Of a stretch of DNA of 64,000 nucleotides, positions 25,045-33,172 are shown one piece after another. The stretch spans positions 186,001 through 250,000 of the forward strand of contig NZ_CP119989.1 of assembly GCF_029338555.1 (NCBI RefSeq), given 5' to 3'. The notes beneath the pieces were generated by a model. The model did no database searches and was not told the origin of the DNA. It was given only the letters and a program-made list of their open reading frames with translations. Position numbers and translations under genes: made by a program. Position 1 is the first letter of the stretch; each line of letters starts with the position of its first letter. The stretch comes from Halobaculum marinum (GTDB lineage: Archaea; Halobacteriota; Halobacteria; Halobacteriales; Haloferacaceae).

Positions 25045-26208
25045 TCACTCGTAGGCCGCGATCCCCGTGAGGTCCTCGCCGATGATCAGCGAGTGGATGT
25101 CGTGGGTGCCCTCGTACGTGTAGACAGTTTCGAGGTTGCTCAGGTGGCGCATCGGCGAGTAGTCGGTCGTGATGCCGTTGCCGCCGAGCATCTCGCGGGC
25201 GATGCGCGCCTGGTCGCGCGCCATGCTGACGTTGTTGCGCTTCGCCATCGACACCTGCTGGGGGCGGAGGTCGCCGCGCTCCTTCAGGTCCGCGAGGCGG
25301 TACGCGAGCAGTTGCGCGAGCGTGATCTGGGTCGCCATCTCCGCGAGTTTCTCCTGCTGGATCTGGAAGCGCGCGATGGGACCGCCGAACTGGTCGCGGT
25401 CGAGTTGGTACGAGCGGGCCGTCTCGAAGCAGTCGCGCGCGGCGCCGACGGCGCCCCACGCGATGCCGAAGCGCGCCTGCGTGAGACACGACAGCGGCCC
25501 CTTCATCCCCGACACCTCGGGGAGGACGTTCTCCTCGGGGACGCGCGCGTCGTCGAGGACGATGCCGCCCGTGACGGAGGCGCGCATCGAGAGTTTGTCG
25601 TCGATCTTCGGCGTCTCGACGCCGTCGCGGTCGGTCTCGACGAGGAAGCCGCGGACGGGCGACCCCTCCTCGCTGGTCAGCTTCGCCCACACGACGGCCA
25701 CGTCGGCGATGGGCGCGTTCGTGATCCACGTCTTCTCGCCGTTGAGCACGTAGCCGTCGGCGTCGCGCTCCGCCGTGGTCTCCATCCCCGAGGGGTTCGA
25801 GCCGTGCGCGGGTTCGGTGAGGCCGAAGCAGCCGACCGCCTCACCCTGTCCGAGGGCGGGCAGCCACTCCTCCTTCTGGGCCTCGCTCCCGAACGCGTGG
25901 ATGGGGTACATCACGAGCGCGCCCTGTACGCTGGCCATCGAGCGCAGGCCGGAGTCGCACGCCTCCAACTCCTGCATGAGCAGGCCGTACGCGCGCTCGG
26001 AGACGTTGGGAGAGCCGTAGCCTTCGAGGTTGGGGGCGTAGAAGCCGAGTTCGCCCATCTCGGGGATGAGCTCCGTGGGGAACGTGCCGGCCTCGTAGTG
26101 GTCGGCGATGTCCGGGGCGACCTCCTCTTCGATGAAGTCCCGAGCGGTGTCCCGGATCAGCTTCTCCTCCGCCGAGAGGTCCGCCTCCAGACCGACGTAA
26201 TCGAGCAT
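25045..26208 (-). CDS. acyl-CoA dehydrogenase, glutaryl-CoA dehydrogenase-like
   Basis: 387-residue flavoprotein of the acyl-CoA dehydrogenase family. It most resembles glutaryl-CoA dehydrogenases: SGLRSMASVQGALVMYPIHA, CFGLTEPAHGSNPSGMET, KTWITNAPIADVAVVWAKL, and C-terminal GGNGITTDYSPMRHLSNLE then TVYTYEGTHDIHSLIIGEDL, where the Glu in YEGTH is the catalytic base. It would transfer electrons to electron-transfer flavoprotein. The N-terminus MLDYVGLEADLSAEEKLIRD and CCATTAG box at about -27 support the ATG at 26208. The large membrane Fe-S protein at 16750 is a plausible downstream acceptor. Exact acyl substrate not certain. Confidence 0.92.
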   Translation of the reverse strand: MLDYVGLEADLSAEEKLIRDTARDFIEEEVAPDIADHYEAGTFPTELIPEMGELGFYAPNLEGYGSPNVSERAYGLLMQELEACDSGLRSMASVQGALVMYPIHAFGSEAQKEEWLPALGQGEAVGCFGLTEPAHGSNPSGMETTAERDADGYVLNGEKTWITNAPIADVAVVWAKLTSEEGSPVRGFLVETDRDGVETPKIDDKLSMRASVTGGIVLDDARVPEENVLPEVSGMKGPLSCLTQARFGIAWGAVGAARDCFETARSYQLDRDQFGGPIARFQIQQEKLAEMATQITLAQLLAYRLADLKERGDLRPQQVSMAKRNNVSMARDQARIAREMLGGNGITTDYSPMRHLSNLETVYTYEGTHDIHSLIIGEDLTGIAAYE

Positions 26209-26381
26209 ACACGAACCACAGCGACACGCCGACTAATGGGTATCGGGATCCTACCGGGTCGTCGGTGATGGATCGGCGCGTGCAGTGGGCAGTCGGGCAA
26301 GTGGAGACATCGAATCCGGCGAGAGGAGACTCCAAAGCCAATTTGTGCCACCGCGAGACGCGGAGTCTCAGAACCCGGAGA

Positions 26382-27272
26382 TCACTGGTTCCGAGCGTTC
26401 CCCGGTTCTGAGAGCGTGATGTTGTCGTAGTAGTACTGCTGGTCGACGCCGAAGTTCGGACTGTTGATGATGATCTCCAGGAACTGCGTGCTGTTGTACA
26501 CCTGCTCCTCGAAGGTGTAGTTGTAGTTCCGGGCGTCGTAGAGCAGTTTGTTGTTGACGTACCACTTCAGGGCCGCGCCGGTGCCGTCGACGTTCTTCCC
26601 GCTGATGGGGTGGAGCCGCGCCTCGACAGTGACCCAGCCACCCTCCTCGGGATCGATCCCGAGCTTCTTCGGGAGGCCGAGATTCACCCAGTCGGCACCG
26701 ACGAACGCACCGTCGTCGTCGAGTTCGTACACGTAGGTACGGAACTGTGCCTCACCCGTACTGCTCGCATCGCTGTCCTGGTAGGCGAGGATAGGGTACG
26801 CGTTGATGTCACCATCGTCGTCGCCGAGGACCGGCCACACGCCCGTCTCCTGGGGCACACCGTCCGTCTCCCACTCGGGGTCGATGTAGAAGTCGTACGA
26901 GAGGACGGGTGCACCGCGTTCTGCGAACCAGTACGAGCCGTCCGCATCCTGATACTTCTGTCCCTGGTAGGCGTAGAAGCCGCTCGTGGGACCGTCTTCG
27001 CTGATGTCGATGCAGAGTCGGTCGTCGCCGTCGAAGGACTCCTGACTGAACTCGACGGGGTCGTAGCTCAGGTTCGGGTTGTACCGGTCGAGGACCCAGC
27101 CGGGTTCGGTCGCACTGTTCGCGGCGACGTCCGCAGCGTCACCGAAGTCGAGGTCGAACAGTGCGTTGGGGCTCGCACGCGCGCCAGATACGGAAACTGG
27201 TACCACCGTCGCTCCGAGGGCAAGGCTGCTGAGCTTCGTGAACTGGCGTCGGGTTGACTTGGGAGAAGCCAT
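26382..27272 (-). CDS. Tat-secreted protein with predicted jelly-roll (lectin-like) domain
   Basis: 296-residue exported protein. The Tat signal is MASPKSTRRQFTKLSSLALG followed by a short hydrophobic run and cleavage near GARAS. The mature part is rich in Tyr, Asn and Asp: PVLSYDFYIDPEWETDG, YPILAYQDSDASSTGEAQFR, GGWVTVEARLHPISGKNVDG, LKWYVNNKLLYDARN, QYYYDNITLSEPG. The alternation and ending resemble concanavalin-fold polysaccharide lyases or lectins, but no catalytic motif is recognised. Its base composition is less GC-rich than its neighbours, a possible sign of transfer. It is divergent from the membrane-anchored winged-helix gene, 153 bases between. Confidence 0.75.
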   Translation of the reverse strand: MASPKSTRRQFTKLSSLALGATVVPVSVSGARASPNALFDLDFGDAADVAANSATEPGWVLDRYNPNLSYDPVEFSQESFDGDDRLCIDISEDGPTSGFYAYQGQKYQDADGSYWFAERGAPVLSYDFYIDPEWETDGVPQETGVWPVLGDDDGDINAYPILAYQDSDASSTGEAQFRTYVYELDDDGAFVGADWVNLGLPKKLGIDPEEGGWVTVEARLHPISGKNVDGTGAALKWYVNNKLLYDARNYNYTFEEQVYNSTQFLEIIINSPNFGVDQQYYYDNITLSEPGNARNQ

Positions 27273-27425
27273 ACGGGGTCGAGAGACGGAGGCGTTCTTG
27301 TTATTCCTGTGATAACTCGCAGATCGACAGTGGGCGCCGGTCGTTCCCAACCACAGCCGAGTAAACAATGCCTCCTGACACCGACGGCAAGGCTTACGAC
27401 GAACACCTCGAAAGAAGCACGACGA

Positions 27426-28283
27426 ATGGCCGACATCCCCTCCTCCATTCCGGGGATCGGCGGACCGTGGTCCCGCGGGGACGACGACGCCGACGACCGC
27501 GACCCTCGCGTCATCGGCGTCGACGGCGACGACGCCGACGCGGTGCTGGCCGCGCTCTCCTCGGAGACCGCTCGCGCGATCCTCTCGACCCTCCACGAGT
27601 CCCCCGGTCCCGCCAGCGACGTCGCCGACCGCGTCGACACCTCGCTCCAGAACGCCCAGTACCACCTCAAGCGCCTGCGCGAGGCGGGCGTCGTCGAGGT
27701 CACCGACACCGTCTACTCGCAGAAGGGCCGCGAGATGGACGTGTACGCGCCCGCCGACGGGCCGCTGGTGCTCGTCGCGGGCAGCGAGTCACAGACCTCG
27801 GGCATCCGCGCGACGCTGAGTCGCCTCCTCGGCGGCGTCGGCGCCGTCGCCCTCGGCGCGGTGCTCGTCGAGACGGTGCTCGGCGGGCCGTTCTCGCCCG
27901 CCAGCGCGTTCTCGATGGGGTCGGCAGGGGGCGCCGACGCCGGGAGCGTCGACGACGGGAGCGCCGGCGGTACGAACGTGACCGCGGAGGTGGGCGAGGC
28001 GACTGCCACGCCGACGCCCGCCCCGACCGAGACGGCCGCCGACGGGGGCGGTGTCGGTATCGCGGAGGCGACCGAGACCGCGACGGAGGCGGCGACGCCC
28101 GCCCCGACTGCGGAGCCGGCGATGACGGAGACGGCCGCCGAGACCGTCTACACCGTCGCGACGTCCGCCGAGCCGACAGTCGTCGACCAGTTGGCCGCGT
28201 CCCCGGGGTTCCTGTTCCTCTGTGGCGGCCTGCTCGCGCTCGCGGTCGTCGCGCTGTACGCCCGGCGCCGCGGCGGCGTCTGA
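27426..28283 (+). CDS. winged-helix regulator with two C-terminal membrane segments
   Basis: 285-residue protein. The N-terminal ArsR/MarR-like winged helix (residues 37-105) reads LAALSSETARAILSTLHESP, VADRVDTSLQNAQYHLKRLR, EVTDTVYSQKGREMDVYAPA. A hydrophobic helix follows (LGGVGAVALGAVLVETVLGG), then a long Ala/Thr/Glu-rich low-complexity linker (about 100 residues), and a second helix (FLFLCGGLLALAVVALYARR). So the DNA-binding domain is membrane-tethered with an external linker, an arrangement common in haloarchaeal one-component regulators. It is divergent from the Tat-exported protein gene, a likely target. The ATG at 27426 is favoured by a GGCTTACG box 30-35 bases upstream. Confidence 0.85.
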   Translation: MADIPSSIPGIGGPWSRGDDDADDRDPRVIGVDGDDADAVLAALSSETARAILSTLHESPGPASDVADRVDTSLQNAQYHLKRLREAGVVEVTDTVYSQKGREMDVYAPADGPLVLVAGSESQTSGIRATLSRLLGGVGAVALGAVLVETVLGGPFSPASAFSMGSAGGADAGSVDDGSAGGTNVTAEVGEATATPTPAPTETAADGGGVGIAEATETATEAATPAPTAEPAMTETAAETVYTVATSAEPTVVDQLAASPGFLFLCGGLLALAVVALYARRRGGV

Positions 28284-28497
28284 TCGTTCGACGCCGATGG
28301 CTCAAAGCGGTCTTTGAGTATAGAGAAAGTACTTGATACGGGCACCGAAAGGAGTTGGTACCGGTTCCCGGTGACGCGACGGCCCTCCCGACCGGTCCCC
28401 GATTCGGCCCTCCACACGGTCGCCCTCCACACACCTGCGACGACGGGGTCCGACCGTCGCCGGCCCGCCGGCACAGCCACCACCCTCCTCGCGGTTC

Positions 28498-29013
28498 TCA
28501 GTCGCGGACCGGCACCGTGAACTCCTCGAACACCTCGCCGTCCGGCGTGACGAGTCGCCCCGCGAGTCCGTCGGCCGTCCGCTCCAGTTCGGCGTGTGCG
28601 GGCCGGTTCCCCCGCGGCTGGGCGTAGCTGCCGGGGTTGACGAGCGGCACCGCGCCGGAGTCGTCGAACTCGGGGCGGTGACTGTGGCCGAACACGACGA
28701 GGTCGGCGTCGCGCTCGCGGCCGAACAGGACGAGGCCGGTCGCGCCGCTGCGACTCCGGTGGCGCACCGCGAGCGTCGCCCCCTCGTAGCCGACCACCCG
28801 CTCGTTCGGGAGGCGCTCGCGCAGCGGCGCGTCGTCGTTGTTGCCGGTGACGCCGTACACCGTGTCGTTCACCCGGAGGAGGTTGTCGAGCACCTGCTCC
28901 CGGTAGAAGTCGCCGGCGTGGACGACGGTGTCGGCCTCGCGGACGGCCTCCAGCGTGCGTCCGCGGAGGCGGTGCCCGTCGGTGCCGTGCGTGTCGGAGA
29001 TGAGGACCAGCAT
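28498..29013 (-). CDS. YfcE/MJ0936-type metallophosphoesterase
   Basis: 171-residue calcineurin-like phosphoesterase with all metal-binding motifs: MLVLISDTHGTDG (D-x-H), HAGDFYREQ (GD), GVTGNNDDAPL (GNxD) and VVFGHSHRPEF (GHxH), then LVNPGSYAQPRGNRPAH. These are small phosphodiesterases with varied substrates. The ATG at 29013 places the first strand at the N-terminus. It is divergent from the CDF transporter gene, 91 bases away. Confidence 0.92.
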   Translation of the reverse strand: MLVLISDTHGTDGHRLRGRTLEAVREADTVVHAGDFYREQVLDNLLRVNDTVYGVTGNNDDAPLRERLPNERVVGYEGATLAVRHRSRSGATGLVLFGRERDADLVVFGHSHRPEFDDSGAVPLVNPGSYAQPRGNRPAHAELERTADGLAGRLVTPDGEVFEEFTVPVRD

Positions 29014-29104
29014 GGCCGGAGGGAGGCGCCGACGGCTACTAACGGTTCGGGACGGACGACACGAAGCCGTCGGCTTGATAACAGTCCACCGAGCACACCC
29101 GGCA

Positions 29105-30070
29105 ATGGCAGGAGGAAGCAGATCGGTCGTGATCGCGGCGCTCATCGCCAACGGCGCCATCGCGGTGCTGAAGTTCTTCGGCTTCCTGCTGACGGGGTCG
29201 CCGTCGATGCTGTCGGAGACGTACCACTCCATCTCCGACACGGGCAACCAGGTGTTCCTCCTGATCGGGATTCGCTACTCAGAGCGGACCGCGAGCCGCG
29301 CCCACCCGTTCGGCTTCGGGAAGGCGCAGTTCTTCTACTCGTTCCTCGTCTCGGTCCTCCTGTTCGGCATCGCCGGCTGGGAGTCGCTGAAGCACGGCTA
29401 CGAGGCGATCATGCACCCCGTCCACGGCGGGGAGCGCGCGGACGTGATCCTCGCGGGGATCAACTTCACCGAGCTCGTTCCGGTCGACCCGTTCTGGATC
29501 AACGTCGTCGTCCTGCTGGGCGCGATCCTGTTCGAGATCTACGCGTTCGCGAAGGCGAACACCGAGCTGCAACGCCAGATCGACACGTACGGCTGGTCGG
29601 GGCTGCGCGAGGCGTTCTCGAAGACCAGCGACGTGACCACCCTCACCGCCTTCACCGAGGACGCTATCGCGCTGTCGGGCGCCGGCATCGCGCTCGTCGG
29701 CATCTCGCTGGCGCGCTACCTCCAGATGCCGATCTTCGACGCCATCGCCTCCGTGGTCATCGGCGGACTCCTCATGTTCTTCGCGGTCGCGCTCGCGTGG
29801 GAGAACAAGCGGCTCATCCTCGGCGAGTCGCTGCCGGCGGACGTCGAGACCGAACTCCGGAAGGCGATCAGCGAGCACGACGGCGTCGTCCACATCGACG
29901 GCTTCCGCACCGTGTTCGTCGGGCCCGGCGACGTGCTCGTCACCGCCGACGTGAGCTTCGACGGCGACCTCGACACCGCCGACATCGACGCCGACATCAA
30001 CCGGATCGAGGAACGACTCCAGGGGCTGGACGACCGCGTCCGGATCGTCTACATCGAGCCGGAAGTGTGA
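29105..30070 (+). CDS. cation diffusion facilitator (CDF) family transporter
   Basis: 321 residues. Six membrane helices, with the metal-binding signatures LSETYHSISDTGNQVFLLIG in helix 2 and TAFTEDAIALSGAGIALVG in helix 5. AHPFGFGKAQFFYSFLVSVL is the characteristic loop of the family. The C-terminal cytosolic ferredoxin-like domain covers roughly 230-321 (VDIDGFRTVFVGPGDVLVTAD-type strand; here VHIDGFRTVFVGPGD). It exports divalent cations such as Zn, Fe or Mn by proton antiport; selectivity is not decidable. The extra 30-residue loop HPVHGGERADVILAGINFTE between helices 3 and 4 is longer than in classical CDFs. GCTTGATAAC at about -29 supports a leaderless ATG. Confidence 0.9.
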   Translation: MAGGSRSVVIAALIANGAIAVLKFFGFLLTGSPSMLSETYHSISDTGNQVFLLIGIRYSERTASRAHPFGFGKAQFFYSFLVSVLLFGIAGWESLKHGYEAIMHPVHGGERADVILAGINFTELVPVDPFWINVVVLLGAILFEIYAFAKANTELQRQIDTYGWSGLREAFSKTSDVTTLTAFTEDAIALSGAGIALVGISLARYLQMPIFDAIASVVIGGLLMFFAVALAWENKRLILGESLPADVETELRKAISEHDGVVHIDGFRTVFVGPGDVLVTADVSFDGDLDTADIDADINRIEERLQGLDDRVRIVYIEPEV

Positions 30071-30213
30071 GGTGGATCAGGGTCGACGAGAAAGGGCGGA
30101 TCGGTCGGCTCGACGGGCCGAGCCGGTGTTGAGCAGCCGAATATCTGCTGCCCCTGGGATACGCACCGGTTGATCCCACAGCCGCAGGCGTCGACGCGGG
30201 CACAGCCGTTCGA

Positions 30214-30606
30214 CTACGCGCTTCCGGCCATCTTGGCCAGCATGTGATCAATAACCTCGGAGTGTTCGTGTTGCGGACTGAACATGACGATCTCGGAGTC
30301 TTCGTCCGCCCGGACTGTGTGGCCGGGCGGCCAGTAGAAGAGGTCGCCGGCAGAGTCGACCTCTTCGGTTCCGTCCGCGAAGCCGACGGTGAGCGTGCCC
30401 GCGAGTACGTACCCCCAGTGGGGAGTCTGACAGAGGTCGTCCTCCAGCCCGGCCAACAGCGGGGCGATGTCCGTCCCGCGCTTGAGCGTGAAGTACTCGC
30501 CGCTGAGTTCACCGTAGTCGCTCGTGTCGCCGAACCCCGTCTGCTGGCGGGCCACGGCGTTCGGCGTGTCGATCCTGATCGGGATCCCGTCTTTTGCTTG
30601 TTTCAT
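30214..30606 (-). CDS. cupin-domain protein
   Basis: 130-residue small cupin. MKQAKDGIPIRIDTPNAVAR is the N-terminus; the core has TPHWGYVLAGTLTVGFADGT and YWPPGHTVRADEDSEIVMFS, followed by PQHEHSEVIDHMLAKMAGSA. Metal ligands are partly present (His in TPHWGY, His in PPGHTV). I chose the ATG at 30606, preceded by CAGGAG at a Shine-Dalgarno distance. An in-frame ATG at 30735 lies 23-28 bases after a strong TATATA box, so a leaderless form with a 43-residue extension is possible. Substrate unknown; similar proteins occur in haloarchaea and actinobacteria. Confidence 0.8.
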   Translation of the reverse strand: MKQAKDGIPIRIDTPNAVARQQTGFGDTSDYGELSGEYFTLKRGTDIAPLLAGLEDDLCQTPHWGYVLAGTLTVGFADGTEEVDSAGDLFYWPPGHTVRADEDSEIVMFSPQHEHSEVIDHMLAKMAGSA

Positions 30607-30937
30607 CGGTTTCTCCTGGCTGAGAAGCAGAAAAGACCGATCCGCACGTCGAATCCGCGGACCACGATCCCGTACCAGGGGACTCCCGCGTCGGGGTGCG
30701 GAAGGGGTCGATGGTACGCTCTGATTTTCAGTCATCTGATATGAAGTGCCGTGCGTGTATATACCTATCCGCCACGTACCCCATCGATTCGGCTCGGATG
30801 GTCGGTCCTGTTCGTTCGTTGCCCCCACAGGTGGGTCGAACTCCGTGACGAGTACGCGCTCCGTGGCAACACGACCCCGATGGACCGACGACGACCGGGG
30901 AAGTCCACCGTGGCGACGGCTGCGTTCGGGCCGCCGG
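30607..30937. other. non-coding interval upstream of the cupin gene and downstream of rfcS
   Basis: 331 bases. It holds the cupin leader (or alternative 43-codon extension) and a TATATA box at 30758-30763 read on the minus strand. I see no other gene or structural RNA in the remainder. Confidence 0.5.
30758..30763 (-). promoter_or_regulatory. TATA box upstream of the cupin gene
   Basis: TATATA on the minus strand, the clearest TATA box in this interval. It predicts a transcript start near 30733-30737, coinciding with an in-frame ATG at 30735. Confidence 0.55.
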
Positions 30938-31927
30938 CTACTCCTCGGCCAGCGCCAGCGACGCCAACAGCGCCTCCAACTGGACCTGCTCGTTGGCGCC
31001 CTCAGTGATCCGGAAGTCGGCCTCGCCGATGCGCTCCATCAGCCGCACCGCCTCGCGGTCCGACAGCCCGAACTCCCAGACGGAGCGGTGGAGTTGGTCG
31101 ATGATGTCGCCGCCGGCCATCCCCGTCTCCGTGAGGAGGGTGTCGAGCGTCGCCCGCGACTTCGAGAAGTCGCCCGCGAGCGCGTCCTCGACCATCGCCT
31201 CGATCTCTTCGGGCCGGGCGGTCGCGGTGATCTCGTAGACTGCCTGCTCGTCCACCACTTCGCCGGTCGTCGCGGCCGCCTGCAGTGAGTTGATCGCGCG
31301 GCGCATGTCGCCGTTGGCGGCGTACACCAGCGCGTCGAGGCCGTCGTCGGTGATCTCGATATCTTGCTCGGCGGCGATGTCGCGTACCTGCGACTCGACC
31401 GCCGCGTCCGACAGCGGCGAGAAGCGGAACACTGCACACCGCGACTGGATCGGGTCGATGATCTTCGAGGAGTAGTTACACGAGAGGATGAAGCGCGTGT
31501 TGTCCGAGAACTGCTCCATCGTCCGGCGCAGCGCCGACTGCGCGTCGTCGGTGAGGGAGTCGGCCTCGTCGAGGAAGATGACGCGGTAGTCGTGGCCGCC
31601 GAACGACGAGCGCGCGAAGTTCTTGATGCGGTCGCGCACCACGTCGATGCCGCGCTGGTCGGAGGCGTTCAGTTCGAGGAAGTTGGTTCGCCAGTCGTCG
31701 CCGTAGATGGTCTTGGCGATGGCGACCGCACAGGTGGTCTTCCCGACGCCCGCGGGGCCCGCGAAGAGGAGGTGCGGGAGGTCGTCCTGCTCGATGTAGC
31801 TCTCCAGTCGGGAGACGATCTGCTCGTGCCCGTACACGTCGTCCAGCGTCTGCGGGCGGTACTTCTCGATCCAGACCTCCCGCCCGGGGGACGAGTCGGC
31901 GGCCTCGGCGTCGTCGGCCTCGCTCAT
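30938..31927 (-). CDS. rfcS: replication factor C small subunit
   Basis: 329-residue clamp-loader AAA+ ATPase that, with the large subunit, loads PCNA at primer-template junctions. Motifs: [20 protein letters not shown] (RFC box II), Walker [19 protein letters not shown], Walker [19 protein letters not shown], sensor [19 protein letters not shown] with the SRC Arg finger, and the C-terminal collar domain. No intein interrupts it, although haloarchaeal RFC genes often carry one. GCGTTTATCC about 28 bases before the ATG is a good leaderless promoter. It is divergent from the SAMP2 gene. Confidence 0.96.
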   Translation of the reverse strand: MSEADDAEAADSSPGREVWIEKYRPQTLDDVYGHEQIVSRLESYIEQDDLPHLLFAGPAGVGKTTCAVAIAKTIYGDDWRTNFLELNASDQRGIDVVRDRIKNFARSSFGGHDYRVIFLDEADSLTDDAQSALRRTMEQFSDNTRFILSCNYSSKIIDPIQSRCAVFRFSPLSDAAVESQVRDIAAEQDIEITDDGLDALVYAANGDMRRAINSLQAAATTGEVVDEQAVYEITATARPEEIEAMVEDALAGDFSKSRATLDTLLTETGMAGGDIIDQLHRSVWEFGLSDREAVRLMERIGEADFRITEGANEQVQLEALLASLALAEE

Positions 31928-32019
31928 GGACGGTGGTCGGCGGGCCGGGGGGATAAACGCCCCGAGATTGCGACCCCGCGGTGGAAAGCGGGAAGTCGCC
32001 GCGCACTCCACGACTGTGC

Positions 32020-32220
32020 ATGGACGTGACCGCGGAGGTCGTCGGCGAGGGCACCGAGACGCTCGCGCTCGACGACGACGCGACGTACGCCGACGTGTGC
32101 CGCGCGGTCGGCTACTCCCCCCACGAGGTGACGGTGCTGGTCGACGGCACGCCGGTCCCCGAGGACGCCCCGGTTGAGGCACCAGAGGTGCAGGTGCTCA
32201 GGCTCATCAAGGGCGGATGA
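32020..32220 (+). CDS. samp2: small archaeal modifier protein 2 (ubiquitin-like)
   Basis: 66-residue beta-grasp protein, [20 protein letters not shown] through [12 protein letters not shown], ending in the diagnostic Gly-Gly after LRLIKGG. SAMP2 is conjugated to lysines (sampylation) and serves as a sulfur carrier for tRNA thiolation with the UbaA E1-like enzyme. The internal [20 protein letters not shown] matches known haloarchaeal SAMP2. Its TGA overlaps the ATG of the following acetyltransferase gene (ATGA). It is divergent from rfcS, a linkage I recall from other haloarchaea. Confidence 0.92.
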   Translation: MDVTAEVVGEGTETLALDDDATYADVCRAVGYSPHEVTVLVDGTPVPEDAPVEAPEVQVLRLIKGG

Positions 32221-32651
32221 GCGACGGCGACGACCGCGGCGCAGACGACGGTCCACGAATCAGACCTGCTCGCGACAGCGAGGCTGACGCGATCAGACAC
32301 CTCCTCGACGCGGCGATGTTGACCGTGCCCGCGGACCTCGCGGAGCGGGTCGCCGCCAGGGACGCGCTCGTCGCGGTCGACGGCGGCGACGGGGACGACC
32401 ACGGCGGCGACGGGGACGTCGTCGGGGCGCTCGTCCTCGACGGCAGTCACGTCGAGTCGATAGCGGTTCGCAAGTCGCGCCGGGCCGAGGGCGTCGGTCG
32501 CGCACTCGTCGCGGCGGCGGTCGAACGCACGGACGCGCCGCTGACGGCGACGTTCCGACGACAGGTGCGGCCGTTCTACGAGGCGCTCGGGTTCGTGATC
32601 GAGGAGTGTAGCGACGACCGTGGGCGGTTCCGCGGTCGACTGACGGACTGA
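32217..32651 (+). CDS. GNAT family N-acetyltransferase coupled to SAMP2
   Basis: 144-residue GNAT protein. Motif A (acetyl-CoA site) is ESIAVRKSRRAEGVGRALVA (V-x5-R/Q-x-x-G-x-G/A pattern), and motif B is QVRPFYEALGFVIEECSDDR. An acidic, Gly-Asp-rich insert (DGGDGDDHGGDGDVVG) lies in the middle. It begins inside the last codons of samp2 (4-base overlap), implying translational coupling. Whether it acetylates SAMP2, its targets or something else is unknown. Confidence 0.85.
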   Translation: MSDGDDRGADDGPRIRPARDSEADAIRHLLDAAMLTVPADLAERVAARDALVAVDGGDGDDHGGDGDVVGALVLDGSHVESIAVRKSRRAEGVGRALVAAAVERTDAPLTATFRRQVRPFYEALGFVIEECSDDRGRFRGRLTD

Positions 32652-32673
32652 TCCGCGAGCCGTCGAGGACCGC

Positions 32674-33168
32674 TCAGAGTCGCTTGCGCAGCACCGTCGC
32701 CGAGTCGGGACACAGCGACGCGACCTGCGGCGTCGAGCGCAGCGCCGCCGGAATCTCTGTGCGGTCGATGCGCTCGTACCCGTGAGCGGCGAAGAACCCC
32801 GCGGCGTCGGTCGTGAGCAGGACGAGCACCGCCACGCCGTCGGCGACCGCCCGTCGCTCCAGTTCCGCGACCATCGCGGAGCCGATGCCCTCGCCGCGGC
32901 GACCCGGGGAGACCGCGACCGACCGGAGCAGCGCCGCGTCCCCGACCGCTTCGAGGCCGCCGACGGCGACCGGGTCGGGGTCGGTTTGGGGCGGCGACCC
33001 GGGGGCGTCGTCCGCGGCGGCGCTCCCGGCCGCGGGCGTCGCGAGCAAGAACTGCGCGGCGCCGTCGCGGACATCGTCGGTCGGCAGGTCGGCCGCAGCG
33101 AGCAGGCGCTCGACGCTCGCCACGTCGGCTGCATCGCTCGCCTCGCGGAAGCGGAGTGCCGGCGTCAC
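32674..33168 (-). CDS. GNAT family N-acetyltransferase, ArsN2-like
   Basis: 164 residues. The start LRFREASDAADVASVERLLA and LPTDDVRDGAAQFLLA, and AALLRSVAVSPGRRGEGIGS motif A, with VAVLVLLTTDAAGFFAAHGY, match the ArsN2 family, whose members are sometimes linked to organoarsenical resistance. A 24-residue Ala/Pro-rich insertion (AAGSAAADDAPGSPPQTDPD) lies in the middle. The gene is 4 bases after the phosphohexomutase stop and so belongs to that transcript. There is no arsenic operon here, so the substrate is unknown. Confidence 0.85.
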   Translation of the reverse strand: MTPALRFREASDAADVASVERLLAAADLPTDDVRDGAAQFLLATPAAGSAAADDAPGSPPQTDPDPVAVGGLEAVGDAALLRSVAVSPGRRGEGIGSAMVAELERRAVADGVAVLVLLTTDAAGFFAAHGYERIDRTEIPAALRSTPQVASLCPDSATVLRKRL

Positions 33169-33172
33169 GGCC

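Noticed and set aside
28284-28497. Short plus-strand frame after the winged-helix gene
   Set aside because: Product is Arg/Pro/Thr-rich, lacks a convincing start and has no conservation clue.
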